Positions 18,485-26,947 of a stretch of DNA of 64,000 bases are shown one piece after another. The notes under the pieces were generated by a model. It worked only from the letters and a program-made list of their open reading frames with translations. It did not search any database and had not been told where the DNA came from. Source of the DNA: Mucilaginibacter sabulilitoris (GTDB taxonomy: Bacteria; Bacteroidota; Bacteroidia; Sphingobacteriales; Sphingobacteriaceae). A program made the translations under genes and the position numbers. The first letter of the stretch is position 1, and each line of letters opens with the position of its first letter. The stretch lies in contig NZ_CP139558.1 of NCBI RefSeq assembly GCF_034262375.1, positions 682,001-746,000 of the forward strand. Direction: 5' to 3'.

Positions 18485-19096
18485 ATGCATGATCTTGTAT
18501 CACTTTTTATTGAACAAATAAAAGAAACCACCTGGGTGCAATGGCTTGCCGTTGCTTTGGGTGTTGCCGAGGTGTTGCTGGCCCGTGTTAATAATATCTG
18601 GCTGTACCCTACGGGCATTCTGGCCACTGCACTATCTATTTTACTGCTGATGGAAGTACAACTGTATGCGGAGTCGGCATTGAATGTTTATTATGTGGTA
18701 ATGAGTGTTTACGGCTGGATACACTGGATTAAAAAACGCGATGCGCCATCGGTAAAAGTTACCTATTCCAACAAAAACGAGTGGATGATAAGCATGGCTA
18801 TTTCGCTGGGCGGCTGGGCGGTATTGTATATTTTGCTTAGAAGCTTTACACCGTCAAATGTGCCGCTTTGGGATGCCTTTGTATCGGCAACAGCCTGGGC
18901 AGGCATGTGGCTGCTGGCCCGCCGAAAGGTAGAAAACTGGGTATTTTTAAATATATCCAACCTGTTTGCCGTACCGCTGTTGTTTTACAAAAAACTGCCC
19001 ATGTTTGCTGTGCTAACCGTTTTTTTATTTGTGGTAGCCTGCTTTGGCTATTTTGACTGGAGGAGAAAAGCCGAAAAGGTTGTACGTTATACGTAA
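18485..19096 (+). CDS. pnuT: Thiamine transporter of the PnuC family
   Basis: A 203-residue integral membrane protein with about seven hydrophobic segments and the PnuC-family signature YGWIHWIKK near residue 76. PnuC members carry vitamins such as nicotinamide riboside (PnuC), riboflavin (PnuX) or thiamine (PnuT) by facilitated diffusion. The thiamine assignment rests on its place behind the TPP riboswitch and TonB receptor. Its last codons (VVRYT) are encoded inside a word-type palindrome (TACGTAATACG words) that runs into the next gene's start. Confidence 0.85.
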   Translation: MHDLVSLFIEQIKETTWVQWLAVALGVAEVLLARVNNIWLYPTGILATALSILLLMEVQLYAESALNVYYVVMSVYGWIHWIKKRDAPSVKVTYSNKNEWMISMAISLGGWAVLYILLRSFTPSNVPLWDAFVSATAWAGMWLLARRKVENWVFLNISNLFAVPLLFYKKLPMFAVLTVFLFVVACFGYFDWRRKAEKVVRYT

Positions 19097-19160
19097 TACG
19101 TGTTACGTAACATCCTATTTGCTAATCAAACATAAAACTTACAACGTATTACCTACAACG
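19078..19160. repeat. Word-type imperfect palindrome linking pnuT and the flavoprotein gene
   Basis: The left arm is GTTGTACGTTATACGTAATA and onward. The right arm, near 19139-19160, contains ACAACGTATTACCTACAACG; its complement matches the left arm imperfectly. The element contains the pnuT stop codon and reaches the GTG start of the next gene. Confidence 0.65.
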
Positions 19161-20254
19161 TGATAGATCATCCTTCACATAACCTCAAGCCCAGATGGGT
19201 AAAAACAATACGGGATGCTGCGCCTGCGGCCGAGAAGGCAGGAATGCTGCATTTTGACCAGTTAGCCTTGATCTATGAACAGGGATGGTTCAAATTCCTG
19301 GTGCCGAAAGTTTATGGTGGTTTGCAGTTGCCCTTGCCCCAAATGGTACGGTTGGAAGAAAGCCTGGCCTGGGCCAATGGCAGCCTGGGATGGGTGGTAA
19401 CGCTCTGCAGCGGCGCCGGATGGTTCGGCGGTTTTTTATCGTCGGAGATAGCCCCGCAGCTTTTTGCAGATACCTATTTATGCCTGGCCGGCAGCGGCGC
19501 TGCTACCGGTACCGCAACCATTACTGATGGCGGTTACATCACTAATGGCAGCTGGAAATATGCCAGCGGTGTGCATCATGCCACGCACCTCACTGCAAAT
19601 TGTATTGTTAAACGGGGCAAAGAAACTGTTTTGAATGCAGATGGAAGTCCGCTGATATTGCCTTTTATATTCGACCGGAAAGATGTAACCCTGATACCCG
19701 CCTGGAAGTTTATGGGTATGATGGGTACCGGCAGCGATGCATACGAGGTGAACAATCTTTTTGTAGAAAAGCACCGTTGCTTTAAAATTGACGCCGATAG
19801 TGCAGTGGTTAATGAGCCCTTGTATCAGTATCCGTTTTTGCAGCTGGCCGAGGCTACCCTTGCCGCCAATATATCGGGGCTGGCCGTTCATTTTACCGAC
19901 CTGTGCGTCCCCATCTTCGACGAAAAAATAAAAGGCGATAAACTAAACCCAGCACAAAAAGAGATCATCAGCCAACTGCTGAAAACCTTAACCGACAAAC
20001 TGAATGCCGTTCGCCGGGAGTTTTATATGGCCATTGATGCATCATGGCGGGGCAGTTTAACAGGTAGGGCAACACATTTGGAACAGGTAAGCGCAGTCAG
20101 TCGCCAGTTAGCCAAAACCGCCCGCGAATGTGTTGACGAATTATATCCATATTGCGGCTTACAGGCAGCCAATCCCGATACAGAAATAAACCAGGTATGG
20201 CGCGATCTGCATACCGCGGGCCAGCATTCTTTGCTGACGTTTAGCCCCCTCTAA
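19160..20254 (+). CDS. Acyl-CoA-dehydrogenase-like flavoprotein in the thiamine operon
   Basis: A 364-residue protein with the acyl-CoA dehydrogenase fold: N-terminal helical domain, central beta domain (LAGSGAATGTATITDGGYIT, NGSWKYASGVHHA), and C-terminal helical bundle (about 250-360). It lacks the acyl-CoA dehydrogenase catalytic Glu context and the family's usual C-terminal motif. It is nearer to class D flavin monooxygenases or related oxidoreductases. The start is a GTG at 19160. It follows pnuT by 63 bp and may share the TPP-riboswitch transcript. Its last residues and stop are encoded by a family B repeat. A role in thiamine or pyrimidine salvage is speculative. Confidence 0.7.
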   Translation: MIDHPSHNLKPRWVKTIRDAAPAAEKAGMLHFDQLALIYEQGWFKFLVPKVYGGLQLPLPQMVRLEESLAWANGSLGWVVTLCSGAGWFGGFLSSEIAPQLFADTYLCLAGSGAATGTATITDGGYITNGSWKYASGVHHATHLTANCIVKRGKETVLNADGSPLILPFIFDRKDVTLIPAWKFMGMMGTGSDAYEVNNLFVEKHRCFKIDADSAVVNEPLYQYPFLQLAEATLAANISGLAVHFTDLCVPIFDEKIKGDKLNPAQKEIISQLLKTLTDKLNAVRREFYMAIDASWRGSLTGRATHLEQVSAVSRQLAKTARECVDELYPYCGLQAANPDTEINQVWRDLHTAGQHSLLTFSPL

Positions 20255-20334
20255 ATCTCCCCCAAAGGGGGAGACTTTCTAACATATTATTAAATTATAA
20301 AAGCTTTTTTGAAGTCCTCTCCTTAGGAGAGGTT
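20240..20334. repeat. Paired family B palindromes at the flavoprotein 3' end
   Basis: TTTAGCCCCCTCTAAATC, then CTCCCCCAAAGGGGGAG, then a second palindrome CCTCTCCTTAGGAGAGG at about 20315-20331. The stop codon of the preceding gene (20252-20254) lies within the first element. Confidence 0.75.
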
Positions 20335-20422
20335 CTTTTGTAACAATAGACTATAATTAACACAAAATTTTTATTGCTTTTTAATTGCATTGTTGATATT
20401 TGGCAACACCAAATCAATAAAA

Positions 20423-22105
20423 ATGAAGTTTAAACACCTACTGCTTATTTCATTATCTGTTGTTACCGTTTCGATATCGGCACAAACAAAGAAGACTACA
20501 TCTGCTCAAAGCTCCGCCGCTGCAAACACATTAGCCCGCCCTAAACTGGTTGTTGGTTTTGTGGTTGACCAAATGCGCTGGGACTATCTTTACCGTTATT
20601 ATGATCGTTACCAAAGCGGGGGCTTTAAACGTTTATTAAATGATGGTTTCACCTGCGAAAACACCAATATTGACTATATACCAACTGTAACCGCAGCCGG
20701 GCACACTTGTGTGTACACTGGTTCGGTACCTGCTATACATGGTATTGCCGGTAATGATTTTATCATTCAGGTTACGGGAAAATCAATGTATTGTACCGAC
20801 GATAGCACCGTAAGGGCGGTGGGCAGTACTTCAAAAGCAGGACAAATGTCGCCTCGTAATTTGCTGGTAACCACCGTTACTGATGAGCTGAGGCTGGCTA
20901 CTAATTTCCGTTCAAAAGTTATTGGCATAGCACTTAAAGACAGGGGCGGCATTTTGCCTGCCGGTCATACTGCTAATGCTGCTTATTGGTTTGATGATGC
21001 CAACGGCGCCTGGATAAGCAGCACTTATTACATGACCGACCTGCCTGCCTGGGTTAAAAAATTCAACGATCAGAAACTGCCCGAAAAATACCTGAAACAG
21101 GATTGGAATACGCTTTACCCTGTCAACACCTATGTACAAAGCGCACCCGATAACAGCGCCCGTTACGAGGGTAAATTCCCGGGTACAGAAGCACCTACTT
21201 TCCCCATCAAAACGTCTGAACTTTATAAAGGCCGTATGGGCATGATCCGCTCTACACCTTATGGTAACACCTTAACGCTTGACCTGGCCCGTGCCGCGGT
21301 GGAAGGAGAAAATCTGGGTAAAAACACCGTGACCGACTTTTTAGCCGTAAGCCTTTCATCTACAGATTATGTTGGTCACCAGTTTGGTCCGAATTCTGTT
21401 GAGGCAGAAGATACCTATTTAAGACTTGATAAGGACCTGGCCGCTTTCCTGAGCTACCTGGATGCCACCGTTGGTAAAGGTAACTATTCGGTTTTTTTAA
21501 CTGCCGATCATGGCGCCGCGCATAACACCAACTTCCTGAAAGATCATAACGTACCTGCCGGTACCTGGAGCGATTCGGAAACTCAAACTAACTTAAATAA
21601 GCTACTGGAAGATAAATACAAGGTGAAAAACCTGGCTATCAGTATGGATAACTACCAGGTAAACCTTAACAATGCCGCCATTAAAAAAGAGGGACTTAAC
21701 GAAGAAGCCATTAAGCTGGATGCTATTCAGTACCTGCAAACCCAGCCTGCAATAGCTTTCGCAGTTGATATGCAGAAGGCACAAACCGCCAACCTGCCCG
21801 AAGAGCTGCGCAGCCGTATCATAAACGGATACAATGTAGAGCACAGCGGCGTAATACAAATTATTTTAAAACCCGGATGGTTTTCTGGTCATGGTGCTAC
21901 CGGTACTACCCACGGCACCTGGAACCCTTATGATACCCACATTCCGTTGGTATTTATGGGATGGGGCATTAAACATGGCAGCCTTACCCGCCAAACGCAC
22001 ATGACCGATATTGCACCAACCGTTGCGTCGTTATTGCACATACAGGCGCCTAACGGCAATATTGGCAAAACCATCAGCGAGGCATTGGTTCAGGAAAAAC
22101 ATTAA
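20423..22105 (+). CDS. pafA: PafA-type alkaline phosphatase
   Basis: A 560-residue secreted phosphatase. The ATG at 20423 gives a signal peptide (FKHLLLISLSVVTVSISAQ). Features of the PafA subgroup of the alkaline phosphatase superfamily are visible: metal Asp in VGFVVDQMRWDY, nucleophile Thr in PTVTAAGHTCVYTGS, GNDF, the paired Lys and Arg in ALKDRGGI that bind phosphate in PafA, TADHGAAHN, and the final metal His in GHGATGTTHGTWNP. PafA enzymes are broad phosphomonoesterases in the Bacteroidetes periplasm, active without phosphate starvation. The neighbourhood suggests removal of phosphate from thiamine phosphates before uptake, but this is inference. Confidence 0.88.
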   Translation: MKFKHLLLISLSVVTVSISAQTKKTTSAQSSAAANTLARPKLVVGFVVDQMRWDYLYRYYDRYQSGGFKRLLNDGFTCENTNIDYIPTVTAAGHTCVYTGSVPAIHGIAGNDFIIQVTGKSMYCTDDSTVRAVGSTSKAGQMSPRNLLVTTVTDELRLATNFRSKVIGIALKDRGGILPAGHTANAAYWFDDANGAWISSTYYMTDLPAWVKKFNDQKLPEKYLKQDWNTLYPVNTYVQSAPDNSARYEGKFPGTEAPTFPIKTSELYKGRMGMIRSTPYGNTLTLDLARAAVEGENLGKNTVTDFLAVSLSSTDYVGHQFGPNSVEAEDTYLRLDKDLAAFLSYLDATVGKGNYSVFLTADHGAAHNTNFLKDHNVPAGTWSDSETQTNLNKLLEDKYKVKNLAISMDNYQVNLNNAAIKKEGLNEEAIKLDAIQYLQTQPAIAFAVDMQKAQTANLPEELRSRIINGYNVEHSGVIQIILKPGWFSGHGATGTTHGTWNPYDTHIPLVFMGWGIKHGSLTRQTHMTDIAPTVASLLHIQAPNGNIGKTISEALVQEKH

Positions 22106-22125
22106 GAAAGTTGAGCAATCAATAA

Positions 22126-22184
22126 AGGCCGGAAAGTCCGAAAGAGAAGCACATACCAGGCAAAAACTTTCGGACTTTCTGGTT
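22126..22184. repeat. Word-type hairpin between pafA and thiE
   Basis: The 13-bp arms GAAAGTCCGAAAG (22132-22144) and CTTTCGGACTTTC (22167-22179) are exact complements with a 22-nt loop. The arms repeat the word AAAGTCCG, as in the other word-type palindromes of this window. It may act as a weak terminator after pafA. Confidence 0.7.
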
Positions 22185-22201
22185 TTCAGGCTAAACAGAA
22201 C

Positions 22202-22825
22202 ATGAAAAAATACGTTTCCAAATTTCATTACTTAACGCAGGACCTTCCCGGGCAAAGCCACGTTCAGCAAGTGCAAACAGCCTGCGGCGCGGGAGCCAAC
22301 TGGGTGCAATACCGCTGCATGACCAAGCCCGAAGACGAGCTGATTGATGAAATAAACGAAATAGCCGAGATCTGCGATGAGTGGGGCGCCACACTCATCA
22401 TCACCAACCACTATGACTTACTCCATCGTGTGGACGCGCAGGGGGTACATATTGAAGATTTCGACGCCGATTTTGTAACCATCCGCAAAGCCATTGGCGA
22501 GGATAAAACCCTGGGCGCATCAGCCACTAATCCCGACGACCTGCTCAAGACACAAGCCCTCGGCGTGGTTGATTATTGCGGATACGGCCCTTTTGCCCAT
22601 ACGGATACCAAACCAAATGATTATACGCTGCTTGGGTTTGAGGGATATCGCAAATTGGAAAAATTGCCTGTTGATATACCGGTAATCGCCGTAGGCGGAA
22701 TACAGTTGCAGGATGTGGAGCATTTGCTGCAAACAGGCGTTTACGGAATAGCAGTATCAGGTGCGGTTAATTTATCGGCCGACCCGGCAGGGATGCTGAA
22801 GGAGTTTTACAGGAAAATATATTAA
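22202..22825 (+). CDS. thiE: Thiamine phosphate synthase
   Basis: A 207-residue TIM-barrel protein. The motifs are those of ThiE/TenI: WVQYRCMTK near residue 34, ITNHYDLLHRVDAQGVHI (normally INDxxxxAxxxxADGVHLGQ) about 72-90, GASATNP, YCGYGPFAHTDTK, and the phosphate-binding IAVGGIQLQDV and YGIAVSGAV. ThiE joins HMP-pyrophosphate and thiazole phosphate to give thiamine phosphate. The GQ of the VHLGQ motif is replaced by ED, so activity should be checked. The next gene begins 4 bp after its stop. Confidence 0.82.
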   Translation: MKKYVSKFHYLTQDLPGQSHVQQVQTACGAGANWVQYRCMTKPEDELIDEINEIAEICDEWGATLIITNHYDLLHRVDAQGVHIEDFDADFVTIRKAIGEDKTLGASATNPDDLLKTQALGVVDYCGYGPFAHTDTKPNDYTLLGFEGYRKLEKLPVDIPVIAVGGIQLQDVEHLLQTGVYGIAVSGAVNLSADPAGMLKEFYRKIY

Positions 22826-22829
22826 GCAG

Positions 22830-23207
22830 ATGCTATCGCCATATCAAAATGCGGTTAAATATCTAAATGAATTATTCCACTTGCCCGCTTCAGGACAAGA
22901 GCAGGATTGGGATATTGAAATGGCAGACCCAAAAAGGCTGAAGGAGTTCACAGATGCTTTTGAAATAAATATGCCGTTAGCTGTAAAGCAAGCGCTCTTG
23001 TCGTTAATATTGGCTTCTTATGATGATTTTCTGAAGAGTGATAAGGATTTGGATAACCATCAATGGAATAAAATAAAATCGATCATTGAGGCCGAGCCTC
23101 ATCATTATGAACAATTGTTGATCTATTGGGCAATGGAAGGTAACGATAATGCGGTAGATATGTTTGATATCACACCACGCATCAGGAGTTATCTGAACGA
23201 TATTTAA
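22830..23207 (+). CDS. Small helical protein of unknown function, linked to thiE
   Basis: A 125-residue acidic, mainly helical, soluble protein without signal peptide or membrane segment. No domain is recognised. The start codon is 4 bp downstream of thiE, indicating translational coupling. The C-terminal part (AEPHHYEQLLIYWAMEGNDN) resembles an immunity-like or scaffold helix bundle, but this is not a real assignment. Confidence 0.6.
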   Translation: MLSPYQNAVKYLNELFHLPASGQEQDWDIEMADPKRLKEFTDAFEINMPLAVKQALLSLILASYDDFLKSDKDLDNHQWNKIKSIIEAEPHHYEQLLIYWAMEGNDNAVDMFDITPRIRSYLNDI

Positions 23208-23262
23208 TGCGAGCTCTCCTCGTTTTCATCTATTATTCATTTATTCTCCCTACATTTATCTG

Positions 23263-23835
23263 ATGTCTTCTCACCATATTGTACGCGAAAAGCAGGAGCC
23301 GGCTTTGCTGGTGCTGGGGATGGATAATTTTTCGGAGGAGTTACTGGGCCAATTGCTGGAGTGGAGCCCTACGGTGATCACTACCCCGCATACTGCCGAA
23401 AAGCTTGATTCTTTTGGTATTAAGATAGATTGGGTAATTACCAACAAAGAGGAAGCGGTTTCGCAGTCGGATGTTAAACTGTTGCCTGCCGGCGATGACA
23501 CAATGACAGCAGCAGCGTTAAAATATCTGATAGCCAACCATTACCCGGCAGTAAACGTAGTAACAGATGAGTTACAGCCGGACGATTTTATGCTTTATGC
23601 CGATAAAATTAACCTGGTTGTATTTTACCATCACCAGAAAATTTACGCGGTAAATTCAGGTTTCAGCAAGTGGAAACCTGCAGGAGAGACGATAAAGCTG
23701 TTATTTACACCTGTCGGACTAAATTACACAGGCATGGAACAAACCGGAGCAGGCGAGTACAAAACCACTAACGACGGTTTTTTTACCCTGCAGTTTAATC
23801 AGCCGTTTGTTTTGATTGCCGAAGAAGTTGACTAA
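23263..23835 (+). CDS. Divergent thiamine-pyrophosphokinase-like protein
   Basis: A 190-residue soluble protein. The C-terminal part (KLLFTPVGLNYTGMEQTGAG, then a beta-rich region) resembles the thiamine-binding beta-sandwich of thiamine pyrophosphokinase (GLKYPLE-like segment). The N-terminal half has alternating alpha/beta segments, but the canonical DGDLDS-type nucleotide motif is not evident. Sphingobacteriaceae carry homologues with the same MSSHHIVREKQEPALL start, which I recall being annotated as thiamine pyrophosphokinase. Position near thiE and the TPP-regulated uptake genes supports the idea. It could also be a catalytically dead relative. Confidence 0.45.
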   Translation: MSSHHIVREKQEPALLVLGMDNFSEELLGQLLEWSPTVITTPHTAEKLDSFGIKIDWVITNKEEAVSQSDVKLLPAGDDTMTAAALKYLIANHYPAVNVVTDELQPDDFMLYADKINLVVFYHHQKIYAVNSGFSKWKPAGETIKLLFTPVGLNYTGMEQTGAGEYKTTNDGFFTLQFNQPFVLIAEEVD

Positions 23836-23997
23836 GCTTTGAATTAGTAATAAACAAGCTGTTTTACAACTAAAAATTTTATTGGTGTGCTTTTTGTTAA
23901 AAATAATTAAATACGCGTTAAACCGTTTAAACATTTATTAGTCTATATATTTATATCAGCAAAAAATACCTTGCTGATCTGTTAAAAATCTTTCATC

Positions 23998-25119
23998 ATG
24001 AAACGGACATATAAAAATTTATTTTCACTCGCTTTAGGTACTCTGATGAGTTTGTCTTTAGCTTTTACTGCTACCGCACAGCATAGAGGTGGTGGCGGAG
24101 GCGGCGGTGGTGGCGGCGCAAGGTCATCCGGTGGTGGTGGCGGCGGCGGCGGTGGCGCTGTAAGGTCATCTGGTGGTAGTTTTTCAAGGCCATCAAGTCC
24201 TTCTCCTTCTTCATATTCACGCCCATCTTTCGGAAGTGGTACCCGTTCTGCTGTAGCTGCTCCGCAGCGTACTTATGGCAGCGGTACCCGCAGTAATGTA
24301 ACCGCAGCACCACAACGTACCTATGGTACCGGAAGCCGCAGCAATATAGCTGTAGCACCTAATGGCAACCGTGTTGCAACCGGAAGCGGAACACGTGCTT
24401 ACGGATACGGATCACGTGGTTATGCCAGTGTTGACAGGCGTGCCTACAATGGTGGCCGTGGTACTTATTACAGAGGTGCAAACGGATATGGAAATCGTGT
24501 TTACAACCGTAACAGCTATCGTTATGGTGGACGCGGCGGTTACTTTGGCAACCACTACTGGTATCCGTATCGTAACTACTATAATTCATATTATTATCCA
24601 AGGCTTGGCTTTAGCATAGGATTTTTACCTTACGGGTATTATCCATTTTACTGGGGCGATTATCAGTACTTCTACAGCGATGGTTTATACTATCGTCAGT
24701 ATAATGACCAATACACTGTGGTTGAACCGCCAATTGGCGCTGAGATCAAACAATTGCCATCAGATGCGCAATCTATCATGATCAACGGTGAGCAATATTA
24801 TGAATCAAATGGTGTTTACTACCAGCCAATCACCAAAGATGATGGTACATCAACCTATGTTATTGCAGGTAAAGATGGCGAGTTAAATACCGACCAGGGA
24901 GATGGTGGATATGACCAGGCCCCTCAAATAGGCGACGTAGTTGGCCAGCTACCCCAGGATAGCCGTAAAATAAAAATCAACGGAGAAAAGCTTTACATAT
25001 CTCCCGATGGTTATTATTATCAGGAAACTACTGACAACAATGGTAACAAAGCCTACAAAATTGTTGGCACTCCATCTGATGACGAACAAGGTAATCAGCA
25101 GGATCAGGACCAGCAATAA
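23998..25119 (+). CDS. Secreted Gly/Tyr-rich DUF6515 family protein
   Basis: A 373-residue protein with signal peptide 1-27 (TATAQ). A low-complexity Gly stretch broken by RSSGG (about 29-60) follows, then Arg/Gly/Tyr-rich repeats with YGSGTRSN and YGTGSRSN units (about 85-125), and a Tyr-rich region (about 165-225) with a hydrophobic GFSIGFLPYGYYPFYWG. Two copies of a globular module follow (about 238-295 and 310-360), each with IG..I/V.QLP.D..., INGE..Y and GYYYQ/GVYYQ. This matches the DUF6515 pattern of surface or periplasmic proteins with unknown role. Codon choice in the Gly tract is strongly GGT/GGC biased. A terminator follows. Confidence 0.75.
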   Translation: MKRTYKNLFSLALGTLMSLSLAFTATAQHRGGGGGGGGGGARSSGGGGGGGGGAVRSSGGSFSRPSSPSPSSYSRPSFGSGTRSAVAAPQRTYGSGTRSNVTAAPQRTYGTGSRSNIAVAPNGNRVATGSGTRAYGYGSRGYASVDRRAYNGGRGTYYRGANGYGNRVYNRNSYRYGGRGGYFGNHYWYPYRNYYNSYYYPRLGFSIGFLPYGYYPFYWGDYQYFYSDGLYYRQYNDQYTVVEPPIGAEIKQLPSDAQSIMINGEQYYESNGVYYQPITKDDGTSTYVIAGKDGELNTDQGDGGYDQAPQIGDVVGQLPQDSRKIKINGEKLYISPDGYYYQETTDNNGNKAYKIVGTPSDDEQGNQQDQDQQ

Positions 25120-25138
25120 AATATAAATTATTCTGATA

Positions 25139-25177
25139 AAAAACAGGCTGCTTCTGGACAGAGGCAGCCTGTTTTGT
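25139..25177 (+). terminator. Rho-independent terminator
   Basis: The arms AAACAGGCTGC and GCAGCCTGTTT enclose a 12-nt loop, ending in a T run, 20 bp after the DUF6515 gene. Confidence 0.85.
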
Positions 25178-25274
25178 TATGAAATTTTTTAACCTATAAT
25201 TTAAATGTTAAAAAAGTATTCATGCCGGTAAGGGTAAATAACTAATTTTACGGCCGTACTGTTTAATTGATACG

Positions 25275-26354
25275 ATGAAATATATAGCCGGTTCGTTTTT
25301 TGCCCTACTACTGCATATATCATTCAGCACCATTGCGGCAACCCCAAAGGAAACACTTAAATTGTATAAGGCCAATAACGCATATATACAATATGTTGGC
25401 CGGATTGACTTTTCAAACCCGCTAAAACCCCGCATGTGGTCGCCGGGGGTATATATAAAAGCCCGTTTTATCGGTAAAAAATGTGAGTTGCTTATTAATG
25501 ATGAGGTACTGGACGGCAAAAACCATAATTACCTGGAGATAGCGATTGATAATAACGCACCCTACCGCATGCAAACTACGGGTAAAACCAATGTGATCAC
25601 GGTAGGCGAGGGGCTTTCAGATGGAGAGCATACCATTCTTATTTGTAAGGATACCGAGTCGCAGATAGGCTATATTGATTTTGCAGGTATAAAATGTCAG
25701 AAACTTCTACCACCACCCGAGCAACCCACACGGAAGATTGAATACATTGGCGATTCTATTACAAGTGGCCTCGGAATGGATCAGTCAGTTACCCCTTGTG
25801 GTAAAGGGGAGTGGTATGATCAGCATAATGCTTATATGGCCTACGGAGCGCGTACTTCGCGCAACGTAAACGCCCAATGGCAGCTTACTTCGGTATCGGG
25901 TATTGGGATGGTGCACAGTTGCTGTAATATGGATATAACCATGCCCGACGTATTTGATAAGGTTTACCTGCACCATGACTCACTAACCTGGGATTTTAAG
26001 CGGTACCAGCCCGATGTAGTTACCATATGTCTTGGCCAGAATGATGGGATGCAGGATTCTGTATTATACCGTACCGTTTATAGTCGGTTTATTAAAACAG
26101 TTCGCCAAAAATACCCGGATGCTGATATTGTTTGCTTAAGCAGCCCCATGGCCGATGAAAGTCTGAACGCCGGCCTGCAGCGCCTGCTTACAGCAATTAC
26201 TACCGATGCCAATGCCAAGGGCGATAAAAAAGTATATAAATATTTTTTCTCCCGCAGGTATTTTCAGGGTTGCGGTAGCCATCCCGATATGAAAGAACAT
26301 GAGTTTATAGCCGATGAACTCACAACCTACCTGAAACAACTCAAAGGCTGGTAG
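25275..26354 (+). CDS. SGNH/GDSL hydrolase, CE2-type esterase
   Basis: A 359-residue secreted protein (signal peptide about 1-20). The N-terminal jelly-roll-like domain (about 25-150) and the C-terminal SGNH domain are as in carbohydrate esterase family 2 acetyl esterases. Block I IEYIGDSITSG holds the catalytic Ser, block III CLGQNDG the oxyanion Asn, and the HPDMKEH block near residue 337 the catalytic His. CE2 enzymes remove acetyl groups from plant or microbial polysaccharides. No other polysaccharide-degrading genes adjoin it. Confidence 0.85.
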   Translation: MKYIAGSFFALLLHISFSTIAATPKETLKLYKANNAYIQYVGRIDFSNPLKPRMWSPGVYIKARFIGKKCELLINDEVLDGKNHNYLEIAIDNNAPYRMQTTGKTNVITVGEGLSDGEHTILICKDTESQIGYIDFAGIKCQKLLPPPEQPTRKIEYIGDSITSGLGMDQSVTPCGKGEWYDQHNAYMAYGARTSRNVNAQWQLTSVSGIGMVHSCCNMDITMPDVFDKVYLHHDSLTWDFKRYQPDVVTICLGQNDGMQDSVLYRTVYSRFIKTVRQKYPDADIVCLSSPMADESLNAGLQRLLTAITTDANAKGDKKVYKYFFSRRYFQGCGSHPDMKEHEFIADELTTYLKQLKGW

Positions 26355-26427
26355 CGGTATGTTTAATTAAAGAAAACATTTTTAAGCAGAGTGGTATTAT
26401 TATTAAGTATTACTTAAGTAAGCCACC

Positions 26428-26772
26428 ATGGAAAATCATAATCACCAGCAATTAATTGAGAAATTACTGAATTGCGTATCAGCCTGCGAACACTGTGCAA
26501 CCGCCTGCCTGCACGAAGATGATGTACAAATGATGACCCGCTGCATCAGTTTGGACAGGGATTGTGCCGATATATGCGCTCAGGCAACCCGCCTGCTTCA
26601 GCGCGATTCGGAAATAGGGCATCAGTATTTATTGCTGTGCGAAGAAATTTGCAGGCTTTGCGCCGAGGAATGCGGAAAGCACCAGCACGACCATTGCCAG
26701 CAATGTGCCGAAGCCTGCCGTGTATGCGCCGATGCCTGCCACCAGCATCACCAGCCCATTACACAGGGTTGA
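26428..26772 (+). CDS. Four-helix-bundle copper-binding protein (Csp-like, DUF326)
   Basis: A 114-residue Cys/His-rich protein. Cysteines recur along helices in CxxC and CxxxC spacing: CVSACEHCATAC, CADIC, CEEICRLCAEEC, CQQCAEACRVCADAC. This is the pattern of copper storage proteins (Csp), whose four-helix bundles hold many Cu(I) ions in the core. There is no signal peptide, so a cytosolic Csp3-like protein is likely. A His-rich tail (HQHHQP) may bind extra metal. There is no copper ATPase or regulator in the flanks. Confidence 0.85.
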   Translation: MENHNHQQLIEKLLNCVSACEHCATACLHEDDVQMMTRCISLDRDCADICAQATRLLQRDSEIGHQYLLLCEEICRLCAEECGKHQHDHCQQCAEACRVCADACHQHHQPITQG

Positions 26773-26784
26773 TAGCAACAGGCC

Positions 26785-26857
26785 TGTCAGTCTGAGCTTG
26801 TCGAAGACTCGCGCGCAGAGGCCCGCCCACCATGCTTCGACGGAGCTCAGCATGACA
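26785..26857. repeat. REP-like palindrome, family A
   Basis: TGTCAGTCTGAGC...GTCGAAG on the left and CTTCGACGGAGCTCAGCATGACA on the right (read as two joined arms). It lies 13 bp after the copper protein stop. A degraded partial copy (ATCGAAGAAGATCCTTTGC) follows near 26880. Confidence 0.8.
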
Positions 26858-26947
26858 ACCGGTATTGCGAAATGCTTATCGAAGAAGATCCTTTGCTATC
26901 GCTCACGGTGACAAACTTTTATTGGCAATAATATGAACTAAGCTCAG

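Noticed and set aside
24071..24601. Minus-strand and shifted frames in the Gly-rich gene
   Set aside because: They are products of the GGT/GGC repeats; only the frame with signal peptide and DUF6515 modules is credible.
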